Shown piece after piece: positions 1-5,285 of a DNA stretch of 5,892 nucleotides. Source of the stretch: Candidatus Rokuibacteriota bacterium (GTDB lineage: Bacteria; Methylomirabilota; Methylomirabilia; Rokubacteriales; CSP1-6); NCBI GenBank assembly GCA_003220195.1, contig QHRT01000062.1, positions 1 to 5,892 on the forward strand, in the 5' to 3' direction. The first letter of the stretch is position 1, and each line of letters starts with the position of its first letter. The position numbers and the translations under genes were made by a program. The notes under the pieces are model-generated. The model ran no database searches, was not told the origin of the DNA, and was given only the letters and a program-made list of their open reading frames with translations.

Positions 1-810
1 CTCCGCTCGCGTGTTCATCACGAACGGACCGTAGCGGGCAATCGGCTCGCGTAGCGGACGCGCCGCGGCATGGAGGAACCGACCGCCGTCTTCGCCAGCT
101 GACGCCTCCACGACGTCGCCGTCACCGAAGATCACGAGGGCGGGCGCGCGGACCGGCGCTGGCCGTTCGTCGAACCGCACTTCGCCCGCATCGACGTACG
201 CGAACGCGGTGTGGCCGCGCGGAATCTCCTCGCGAACGCGGGTGCCTTTCGGCAGCACCACATCGATGAAGGTCGGCGCGACGGCCAGTCCGTCGACCGG
301 GCCGACGATTGTTCCGCCCGCGGCGGCGCCGGCCATCACGCGGATCTTCGCTCCGTCCTCCGTGACCGTCTCCGCGAGGTGATCGGCCGTGAGATCGCGG
401 TACTTCGGTCGGTTCATCTTTTCTCGCGCCGGCACGTTGAGCCAGAGCTGCAACCCCGCGATGCCTTCCGGACGCACCTGCGGCATCTCTTCGTGGAGGA
501 TCCCGCTGCCGGACGTCATCCACTGGACGTCACCCGCCCCGATCGTGCCCTTGTGCCCGAGCGAATCCCCGTGCCGCACCTCGCCCGCGCGCACCAGCGT
601 GACGGTCTCGATGCCGCGATGCGGGTGATACGGGAACCCCGGCTCGTAGTCGGCGGGGTTCACGGACTCGAAGTGATCGAGCAACAGGAACGGATCGAGA
701 TGGTCGAGCGAGCGCGTGCCGAGGCTGCGACGCAGCCTGACGCCCGCGCCTTCGACGACGGGTTCCGGTGTGATGACGGAGACGACGCTGCGCACCGTTT
801 TCGTGGCCAT
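1..810 (-). CDS. Pirin family bicupin protein, 3' end cut by the window edge
   Basis: The minus-strand frame from the ATG at 810 is open for 270 codons and runs off the left edge, so only the last residues (perhaps 15-30) are missing. It reads as pirin throughout. The N-terminal cupin carries YHPHRGIETVT (residues 61-71) and GDVQWMTSGSGILHEEMP (93-110). H62, H64, H106 and E108 match the four metal ligands of human pirin (H56, H58, H101, E103). GLQLWLNVPAREKM and PKY follow, and the C-terminal cupin ends with PLREPIARYGPFVMNT, a typical pirin C-terminal block. Pirins are cytoplasmic Fe-binding bicupins; some have quercetin 2,3-dioxygenase activity, others act as redox-responsive protein partners, and sequence does not tell which. 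The start is supported by AGGAGA-like AGAGGA at 818-823, seven bases upstream. It is divergent from the dioxygenase gene. Family assignment is firm; function is open. Confidence 0.93.
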   Translation of the reverse strand, partial: MATKTVRSVVSVITPEPVVEGAGVRLRRSLGTRSLDHLDPFLLLDHFESVNPADYEPGFPYHPHRGIETVTLVRAGEVRHGDSLGHKGTIGAGDVQWMTSGSGILHEEMPQVRPEGIAGLQLWLNVPAREKMNRPKYRDLTADHLAETVTEDGAKIRVMAGAAAGGTIVGPVDGLAVAPTFIDVVLPKGTRVREEIPRGHTAFAYVDAGEVRFDERPAPVRAPALVIFGDGDVVEASAGEDGGRFLHAAARPLREPIARYGPFVMNTRAE

Positions 811-875
811 GACTTCATCCTCTCACCCCGGTCGAGAGTTAGAATCAGACACCCACGAGAACGGAGGTCGCCGCC
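811..875. promoter_or_regulatory. Shared divergent promoter gap between pirin and dioxygenase genes
   Basis: These 65 bases separate two divergent start codons, so both promoters must lie here or inside the opposite gene. On the plus strand TAGAAT at 840-845 matches the -10 consensus in five of six positions and would give a leader of about 25 nt. No convincing -35 box stands 16-18 bp upstream. Ribosome-binding sites are clear on both sides: GGAGG at 863-867 for the rightward gene and AGAGGA at 818-823 for the leftward one. I see no convincing operator palindrome. Confidence 0.4.
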
Positions 876-1757
876 ATGTCCTTCAAGGCCCGTCAGATCG
901 GTCCGTGCTTCGCCGCCGAGGTCGAAGGTATCGACATGAGGAAGCCGCTGTCGCCAGAGGACGTGAAGGCGATCCATGCCGGCATGGACGAGTACGCCGT
1001 GCTGGTCTTCCACGAGCAGTTCATCGACGACGAGCAGCAGCTCGCGTTCACCCGGAGCCTGGGTGAGCTCGAGCGCTCCGTCGGCGCGAGCCTGCGCGCG
1101 CCGGAGGACTATCGCCTGCCCACCACATTCGCCGACGTGTCGAACCTCGACAAGGAGGGCAAGCCGTTCGCGCGGGAGGACCGGCGGCGGCTCTTCGCCA
1201 TCGGCAATCGCCTCTGGCATTCCGACAGCTCGTTCAAGGTGGTTCCGGCGAAGTACTCGCTGCTGCACGCACGGGTCATTCCCTCGAAGGGCGGCAACAC
1301 GGAATTCGCCGACATGCGCGCGGCGTACGACGCGCTCGACGACGAGACCAGGACGCAGATCGAGGAGCTGATCTGCGAGCACTCGCAGATCTACTCGCGC
1401 GAGCAGCTCGGGTTCACCGACCTGACCGACGAGGAGCGCGCGCGCTTCAAGCCGGTGGGGCAGCGCCTGGTGCGGGTGCATCCGTCAACGGGACGCAAGT
1501 CGCTCTTCCTCGCGTCGCACGCGGGGACCATCGTCGGCTGGCCGGTCCCGGAGGCGCGGCTCCTGCTGCGCGACCTGATCGCGCACGCGACCCAGAAAGA
1601 ATTCGTCTACGCGCACGAGTGGCGGGTCGGCGACCTGGTCATATGGGACAACCGCCGCACGATGCATCGCGGGCGACCGTTCCCGGCACACGAGCCGCGC
1701 GACGTGCGCCGGACGACGCTGGTGGGCGACGGCCCGACGGTGCCGCAGCACGTCTGA
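876..1757 (+). CDS. TauD/TfdA family Fe(II)/2-oxoglutarate-dependent dioxygenase
   Basis: Complete 293-residue protein, the usual length for this family. The start ATG has GGAGG eight bases upstream. Enzymes of this family oxidise a substrate while decarboxylating 2-oxoglutarate to succinate, and often cleave ether, sulfonate or similar bonds. The facial triad is visible: H115 and D117 in LWHSDSSF, and H264 in WDNRRTMHRG. T142 (in GGNTEFADMRAAYDAL) and R275/R279 (in EPRDVRRTTL) stand at the same spacing from the histidines as the 2-oxoglutarate-binding residues T126, R266 and R270 of TauD, so the active site appears intact. The phrases LWHSDSSF, PAKYSLL and GGNTEFADMRAAYDALDD are closer to TfdA (2,4-dichlorophenoxyacetate dioxygenase) and its relatives than to TauD, but this does not prove a herbicide substrate. 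The gene stands alone, divergent from pirin and convergent with the radical SAM gene. Confidence 0.93.
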   Translation: MSFKARQIGPCFAAEVEGIDMRKPLSPEDVKAIHAGMDEYAVLVFHEQFIDDEQQLAFTRSLGELERSVGASLRAPEDYRLPTTFADVSNLDKEGKPFAREDRRRLFAIGNRLWHSDSSFKVVPAKYSLLHARVIPSKGGNTEFADMRAAYDALDDETRTQIEELICEHSQIYSREQLGFTDLTDEERARFKPVGQRLVRVHPSTGRKSLFLASHAGTIVGWPVPEARLLLRDLIAHATQKEFVYAHEWRVGDLVIWDNRRTMHRGRPFPAHEPRDVRRTTLVGDGPTVPQHV

Positions 1758-1770
1758 AACGACATCGGCG

Positions 1771-1813
1771 CCGCACGTGAGCGCTGCTTCCGCGGAGCGG
1801 CGCTCACGTGCGG
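1771..1813. terminator. Long hairpin between convergent genes, probable bidirectional terminator
   Basis: The arms 1771-1784 and 1800-1813 are perfect 14-bp inverted complements (CCGCACGTGAGCGC and its reverse complement). In plus-strand RNA the stem continues inward through 1785-1790 against 1794-1799, with two U-G wobbles, giving about 20 bp closed by a 3-nt loop (1791-1793). In minus-strand RNA those wobbles become A-C mismatches, so the structure suits the dioxygenase transcript better. It begins 13 bases after that gene's stop and ends exactly where the opposing radical SAM stop codon begins. No T-tract follows on either strand, so classical intrinsic termination is uncertain; it could instead stabilise 3' ends. 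Confidence 0.6.
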
Positions 1814-3286
1814 TCACACTCCCGCCGACACGACCGTTCCGCTTCCCACCAGAAGCGACTGATCGCCGAGTCGCCGCCGGAATCTCACGTGCCGTCGCCG
1901 CGTCAGCTCCACGAGCGGCCACCAGACCGCATGCGTGAGGTTCGACCGGATCAAGAGGTGCCAGAACCGGTTGGATCGCTTGTAGAGATACGACATCGCG
2001 AGGTACGGAGCGACGGCACGCCAGTCGTGAGGCCGGCGCCGCCAGATCGACGCGTGCGAGAAGAGCCGTTCGTAGAGCCAGACGTAGCCCTCCGCCAGTT
2101 GGGTCTCGGTCATGCGCGCGGGACGGAACACGACGTGCGCGGTGTCGTAGAGCGACCAGTCGCGGTGCAGCAAACGGCCTTCGCGCTCGAGCCGGCGGAA
2201 CAGCGGCGTGCCCGGGTAGGGCGTCAGGATGTGGAACGTCGCGCACTCGAGCCGGTTCTCCTCGATCCATTCCGCGGTGCGCGGGAACACGTCGGGTCCG
2301 TCGGCGTCGAAGCCGAGCACGAAGCTCCCGTTCACCTGGATGCCGTGATCGTGCAGCAGACGCACGCGGCGCGCGTAGTCGGCGGCGCGCGGCGTCTTCT
2401 TCCGGCTCACTGTCAAATTCTCGTCCGTCAGTGACTCGAAGCCGATGCGCACGAGCGCGGGATCGTCCGTGACGTCGAGCGTGACCGCGGCGCTCCAGAT
2501 GCGCTCGAGCGGCGCCAGCGCTCGACACAGCGACTTCAGATAATCCGGACGCGAGCCGAGATTGTTGTCGACGAAGACGGCATAGGGCTGCCCGTCGGCG
2601 AGAAACTCGGCGACGACCTGCTCGGGGTCACGCATGCGGTACGGCATCCGCAAGCCGTCAGTCGCGAGATAGCAGAAGCCGCAGCGATTGTGGCATCCGC
2701 GCGTCGCGATCAGGCTCGTCGTCGTCAGGAAGCTGCCTCTCGGCACGAGGTCACGGCGCGGCGCGGGGTCGTCGCGATACGGCCCCTCCCACGTCGCCTC
2801 GTATCGCGGAGCCAGCGCGCCACGGTCGACGTCGGCCAGGATGCGGGGCCAGAGCTGAACGCCATCGCCGATGGCCAGCGCGTCGGCGTGCGGCGCCGCC
2901 TCGTCGGGACAGGAGAGCACGTGCAGGCCGCCGAGCACCACGCGAGCGCCGCGCGCCCGATACCACGCCGCCAGCGCGTAGGCGCGGCGCGCGAACGTCA
3001 GGTGCACGCTGATGCCGACGACCTCCGGCATCGGTGAGCTCGGCGGCGGCCCCTGCAACAGATTCTCGTCCCAGTACTCGACCCGCCAGTGCGCCGGTGT
3101 GGCGGCGGCGATGCTCGTGAGCGCGAGCGTCGGCGTGAGCACGTGCTTGCCGAAGCTCGCGTGCGGATCTTTGGGATAGAACGGGTTGATCAGCAACGCC
3201 CGGCCGGGTTCGACGGGCGATCTCGGCATCGCCGGGTCGAGCGCGGGCGGCTCGACCATCTCGCGCGGAAGGAATCGCCGGCTCAT
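1814..3286 (-). CDS. B12-binding domain radical SAM protein
   Basis: Complete 490-residue protein. Residues about 28-160 form a cobalamin-binding-type Rossmann domain (ALLINPFYPKDPHASFGKHV, VVGISVHLTFARRAYALA, VVLGGLHVLSCPDEA). Residues about 185-365 are the radical SAM barrel, with the 4Fe-4S motif C198-x3-C202-x2-C205 in ATRGCHNRCGFCY, then FVDNNLGSR, IGFESLTDENL, NGSFVLGFDADG and TPYPGTPLF. A conserved-looking C-terminal region (about 370-475, rich in W, R and Y, including YLYKRSNRFW) follows and may sit at a membrane; that is inference. Relatives catalyse methylations or radical rearrangements on lipids, hopanoids and natural products; the substrate here is unknown. The start overlaps the uppS stop as ATGA, with GGAG at 3295-3298 eight bases upstream, so translation is probably coupled. 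Oddity: between DDPALVR and IGFESL the barrel seems about 12-15 residues short of the usual helix plus strand. Confidence 0.92.
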   Translation of the reverse strand: MSRRFLPREMVEPPALDPAMPRSPVEPGRALLINPFYPKDPHASFGKHVLTPTLALTSIAAATPAHWRVEYWDENLLQGPPPSSPMPEVVGISVHLTFARRAYALAAWYRARGARVVLGGLHVLSCPDEAAPHADALAIGDGVQLWPRILADVDRGALAPRYEATWEGPYRDDPAPRRDLVPRGSFLTTTSLIATRGCHNRCGFCYLATDGLRMPYRMRDPEQVVAEFLADGQPYAVFVDNNLGSRPDYLKSLCRALAPLERIWSAAVTLDVTDDPALVRIGFESLTDENLTVSRKKTPRAADYARRVRLLHDHGIQVNGSFVLGFDADGPDVFPRTAEWIEENRLECATFHILTPYPGTPLFRRLEREGRLLHRDWSLYDTAHVVFRPARMTETQLAEGYVWLYERLFSHASIWRRRPHDWRAVAPYLAMSYLYKRSNRFWHLLIRSNLTHAVWWPLVELTRRRHVRFRRRLGDQSLLVGSGTVVSAGV

Positions 3287-4020
3287 GCGCTCGTCTCCGC
3301 AACGGCGACCGCCTGGACGCCGCCGAAGCGACGTTCGCGTCGGTGGAAGTCGGCGACAGCGGCGGCCAGGTCATGGCGGTCGAAGTCCGGCCACGCGCGC
3401 GGCGTGAAGTAGAGCTCCGCGTAGGCGCTCTCCCACAGGAGGAAATCGCTCAACCGTTGCTCGCCACCCGTCCGGATGACGAGATCCACGTCCGGCGCCG
3501 GCGGCGCGCCGCCGCATGCCTCCGCGAGTCGCCGGGCGAACGCGGCGCGATCATGCTCCCCGGCGGCAAGACGCGTCGCCGCGCGGACGATCGCGTCGCG
3601 CGCGGAATAATCGATCGCGATACGCAGGTCCAGCGCGCCGCCGTCGGCCGTCCGGCGCTCGGCCCCAGCGATGGCGTCGATGAGCGCAGCCGGCAGGCGA
3701 TCGCGCCGGCCGATGATGGTGAGGCGCACGCCGCGCTCCGCGAGCGTCGGTGTCTCGGATCGGAGATGGCGCGCGAAGAGCCGCAACAGCGTGCGGACCT
3801 CGTCGGCGGGGCGCCGCCAGTTGTCGGCGGAGAACGCGTAGAGCGTGAGCGTGCCGATGCCGAGGCCGGGCGCGGCCTCCACGACGCGCCGCACGGCGTC
3901 GGCGCCGCGGACGTGCCCGGCGGTGCGCGGCAGACCGCGCGCCGCGGCCCACCGGCCGTTGCCGTCCATGATCACCGCCACGTGCAGCTTGCTACTATTT
4001 ACGTGAGTACTTTTATTCAT
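3283..4020 (-). CDS. uppS: Polyprenyl (undecaprenyl-type) diphosphate synthase, cis-prenyltransferase
   Basis: Protein of 245 residues with every hallmark of UppS, which condenses isopentenyl diphosphate onto farnesyl diphosphate in cis to give the long polyprenyl diphosphate used as a cell-wall lipid carrier. Visible: HVAVIMDGNGRWA with catalytic D19 (E. coli D26), FSADNWRRP (63-71), and RTGGEQRLSDFLLWESAYAEL with R183, R189 and E202 matching E. coli R194, R200 and E213. Unusual against the housekeeping enzyme: DYSARDAI (137-144) where E. coli has NYGGRWDI, and D192 in place of N in ISNFLLW. I therefore suspect a paralogue with a specialised product; the true housekeeping gene would be elsewhere. 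I chose the ATG at 4020 because AGGAGA lies four bases upstream; an in-frame TTG at 4035 adds five residues but has no good ribosome-binding site. The first dozen codons are strikingly AT-rich. The 3' end overlaps the radical SAM start by four bases. Confidence 0.92.
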   Translation of the reverse strand: MNKSTHVNSSKLHVAVIMDGNGRWAAARGLPRTAGHVRGADAVRRVVEAAPGLGIGTLTLYAFSADNWRRPADEVRTLLRLFARHLRSETPTLAERGVRLTIIGRRDRLPAALIDAIAGAERRTADGGALDLRIAIDYSARDAIVRAATRLAAGEHDRAAFARRLAEACGGAPPAPDVDLVIRTGGEQRLSDFLLWESAYAELYFTPRAWPDFDRHDLAAAVADFHRRERRFGGVQAVAVAETSA

Positions 4021-4024
4021 AAAG

Positions 4025-4030
4025 TCTCCT
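4025..4030 (-). promoter_or_regulatory. Ribosome-binding site that sets the uppS start
   Basis: Read on the minus strand this is AGGAGA, followed by CTTT and the ATG at 4020. It lies only three bases after the T-tract of the upstream terminator structure. It decides for the ATG at 4020 over the in-frame TTG at 4035, because the TTG codon precedes this site and has only T-rich sequence and a hairpin upstream. Confidence 0.75.
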
Positions 4031-4033
4031 GGC

Positions 4034-4068
4034 AAAAAAAGAGACGCGCCTCAGCGGCCGAGCGTCTC
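4034..4068 (-). terminator. Intrinsic terminator or attenuator between the regulator and uppS
   Basis: On the minus strand the arms GAGACGC (4068-4062) and GCGTCTC (4047-4041) are a perfect 7-bp stem, followed immediately by seven T residues (4040-4034). The 14-nt interior can add an inner GCC/GGC stem. This is the textbook form of a Rho-independent terminator. It is inside the predicted operon: the left arm is coding sequence of the regulator, and the regulator's TGA (4053-4051) lies in the loop. uppS starts 14 bases after the T-tract and has no obvious promoter of its own between, so uppS and the radical SAM gene would need read-through or a promoter inside the regulator gene. Attenuation is inference. 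Confidence 0.8.
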
Positions 4069-4449
4069 CTTCGCGGCACGGATGATGGCCTCCATGTGGC
4101 CGAGATACCGGGCGAGCGCCTGGCGGCCGCGCGCGGTCAGGTGATAGTCGGTGCGCGGACGGCGGTTCTCGAACGTCTTGGTGCACGTCACGTAGCCGGC
4201 GTCCTCGAGCTTCCGCGCGTGCACGCTCAGGTTGCCGTCGGACGTCTCGAGCAGCGTCTTCAGATCGTTGAACGAGAGCGAGTCAGCGGCGGCCAGCGCG
4301 CTCACGAGGCCGAGCCGCATGCGGTGGTGGAGGAGCGCGTCGAGCTCGTGTGCCGCGCCGCGGGCCGGCTCGCTCCGGGTGACGCGCACGGGCGGCGGCG
4401 CGGGCGCCGCCACACGCTCTTTCGGCCGACGGCGCGCCGCCTCAGCCAC
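4051..4449 (-). CDS. Winged-helix transcriptional regulator (HTH_34-like)
   Basis: Small regulator of 132 residues if started at the GTG at 4449. The first 33 residues are an Arg/Pro/Ala-rich tail. The fold spans about 36-125: ELDALLHHRMRLGLVSALAA (helix 1), LSFNDLKTLLETSDGNLSVHARKLEDAGYV (helix-turn-helix, recognition helix about 72-84), then a wing in KTFENRRPRTDYHLTARGRQAL. The DGNLSVHARKLEDAGYV and RRPRT...LTARGR phrases are those of the small winged-helix family often labelled transcriptional regulator (PF13601-like), related to MarR/ArsR folds. No metal-binding or ligand domain is visible. The GTG overlaps the upstream membrane-protein stop by eight bases (GTGGCTGA), implying translational coupling, with GGGGA close upstream. 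A longer in-frame extension towards 4737 is only the other frame of the membrane gene. A downstream GTG at 4413 is possible. It probably controls its own operon. Confidence 0.85.
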   Translation of the reverse strand: MAEAARRRPKERVAAPAPPPVRVTRSEPARGAAHELDALLHHRMRLGLVSALAAADSLSFNDLKTLLETSDGNLSVHARKLEDAGYVTCTKTFENRRPRTDYHLTARGRQALARYLGHMEAIIRAAKETLGR

Positions 4450-5047
4450 CGTGTCCCCGTGCGACGAGCGTGCCGAAGACGACGTGCAGGCCGCCGAAGC
4501 CGAGGATGAGCGCCGCGGCGCCGAACGACGGCGGCGCGAGCGTGGCGGCCACGCCGAGCACGAAGAAGCAGGCGCCCATGACCGGGACCAGACGGATCGA
4601 GAACGCGCCGCCGGCGAGCAGCCCGCTGCCGTAGAGCATGAGCCACGCGCCGGGGACCACGGCATGCAATCCCTCGCGCGCCAGCGCGACGGTGAGCACG
4701 GCGCCGGCGAGGCACGGGGCCGCCAGCGCGAGGCCAAACTTCCGGAGCGGGCCTGACAGCACGGGGACCCGCGCCGTGCGCGCTTTCCAGACGGTGCTCA
4801 GCACGCCGATGACGAGCGCGACCGCCGCCTCGGCGATCCACACGCGAAGCCATGCCGGCCCAGGCGCGGCTCCGGCGACGACGCCCGCCACGGCCGCGCT
4901 CACTCCGATGACGACGAGCCCGGCGCCGGAGAACGTCGTGAAGGCCGCGGCGCCTTCCATGGTCTGGCGGATGAACCGGAGGTCGGCGATGGCGCGCTCG
5001 TGCAGGCCGAGCGGCCGAGCAGGCGGAGCCGACGGTGACGGCCTCAT
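4442..5047 (-). CDS. Six-helix integral membrane protein of unknown function
   Basis: Protein of 201 residues started at the ATG at 5047. A Pro-rich N-terminus is followed by an amphipathic, charged helix (LHERAIADLRFIRQTMEGAAAF, residues about 15-36). Six hydrophobic segments then lie at about 36-60, 66-87, 104-124, 129-148, 152-171 and 174-196, separated by short loops carrying Arg and Lys. No catalytic or transport motif is recognisable. I recall similar LHERA...LRFIRQTME proteins preceding small winged-helix regulators, and here the two genes overlap by eight bases, so the pair likely works together. The membrane protein might sense the envelope or sequester the regulator, but this is inference. 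No Shine-Dalgarno site precedes the ATG, which fits the leaderless promoter described separately. A TTG further upstream at 5083 would extend the frame but coincides with the -35 box, so I reject it. Confidence 0.8.
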   Translation of the reverse strand: MRPSPSAPPARPLGLHERAIADLRFIRQTMEGAAAFTTFSGAGLVVIGVSAAVAGVVAGAAPGPAWLRVWIAEAAVALVIGVLSTVWKARTARVPVLSGPLRKFGLALAAPCLAGAVLTVALAREGLHAVVPGAWLMLYGSGLLAGGAFSIRLVPVMGACFFVLGVAATLAPPSFGAAALILGFGGLHVVFGTLVARGHGG

Positions 5048-5053
5048 GCGTCG

Positions 5054-5083
5054 GTTGTACGGGATCAACCACGATTGTGTCAA
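5054..5083 (-). promoter_or_regulatory. Sigma-70-like promoter of the four-gene unit, probably leaderless
   Basis: On the minus strand a perfect -35 box TTGACA lies at 5083-5078. An 18-bp spacer follows, then TACAAC at 5059-5054, matching the -10 consensus in four of six positions. Only six bases (CGACGC) separate the -10 box from the ATG at 5047, so the predicted start of transcription is at or beside the A of the start codon. The absence of a ribosome-binding site fits a leaderless mRNA. The region is clearly more AT-rich than its surroundings. Confidence 0.65.
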
Positions 5084-5084
5084 G

Positions 5085-5103
5085 TACTTTGTGAGTAAAA
5101 GTA
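5085..5103. promoter_or_regulatory. Candidate operator palindrome TACTTT-N7-AAAGTA
   Basis: TACTTT at 5085-5090 and AAAGTA at 5098-5103 form a perfect 6-bp inverted repeat with a 7-bp centre (GTGAGTA). It ends one base before the -35 box of the leftward promoter. Its size and position suit a dimeric winged-helix protein, and the regulator encoded second in the unit is the obvious candidate. A related stretch containing GTGAGTA flanked by TACT and AGTA elements occurs at 3993-4009 near the uppS start. Binding by that regulator is inference. Confidence 0.5.
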
Positions 5104-5118
5104 TGGGCCGCGCAGACT

Positions 5119-5262
5119 CGGCGGGGGAGCGCCGGTGGGGCGTCGAATCGGCCAGGCGTGAGTGGGACCCCCGAGTCCTCTCTGCCGCGCGAAGCGCGGC
5201 AGTCTGAGGCGAGTGGGTGACGGAGCCTGGCCGATCGACGCTCCGCCGGCGCTCCCCCGCCG
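5119..5262. repeat. 144-bp intergenic element: long inverted repeat with an inner hairpin
   Basis: The outer arms are 5119-5157 (39 nt) and 5225-5262 (38 nt). They are inverted complements apart from two substitutions and one extra A in the left arm: 17 matching bases (CGGCGGGGGAGCGCCGG), a short imperfect stretch, GCGTCGA, and TCGGCCAGGC. The 67-bp interior contains a second perfect hairpin: CTGCCGCGC (5182-5190), loop GAA, GCGCGGCAG (5194-5202), extended outward by CCTC (5177-5180) with GAGG (5206-5209). There is no open frame of note and no T-tract at either end. It fills most of the 238-bp gap between the Omp85 gene and the next operon. It could be a palindromic interspersed repeat, a non-autonomous mobile element, a structured RNA or an mRNA 3'-end stabiliser. 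Confidence 0.8.
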
Positions 5263-5285
5263 CCTCGCGCGACGTCCTCGTGACG

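Noticed and set aside
211..939. Long rightward open frame across the pirin region
   Set aside because: It is antisense to the clear pirin gene, its Arg/His-rich translation resembles no family I know, and it overlaps the start of the dioxygenase gene.
1485..2528. Leftward 347-codon frame antisense to the dioxygenase and overlapping the radical SAM gene
   Set aside because: Arg/Ala-rich low-complexity translation typical of the wrong frame of high-GC genes, with two well-supported genes covering the same bases.
4021..4035. TTG start for uppS five residues upstream
   Set aside because: The TTG lies before the AGGAGA site and directly after the terminator's T-tract; the ATG at 4020 has ideal spacing from AGGAGA.
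3343..4509. 388-codon rightward frame antisense to uppS and the regulator
   Set aside because: No recognisable family, composition typical of a shadow frame, and both genes opposite are well supported.
4051..4737. A 228-residue version of the winged-helix regulator
   Set aside because: The extra N-terminal part is the out-of-frame reading of the membrane-protein gene; the GTG at 4449 overlapping that gene's stop is the sensible start.
5048..5083. TTG start at 5083 for the membrane protein
   Set aside because: The codon is part of the perfect TTGACA -35 box, so it would lie upstream of the predicted transcript.
5119..5262. Insertion sequence or CRISPR repeat explanation for the inverted repeat element
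   Set aside because: There is no transposase frame, no evident target-site duplication and no regularly spaced direct repeats; only inverted structure is present.
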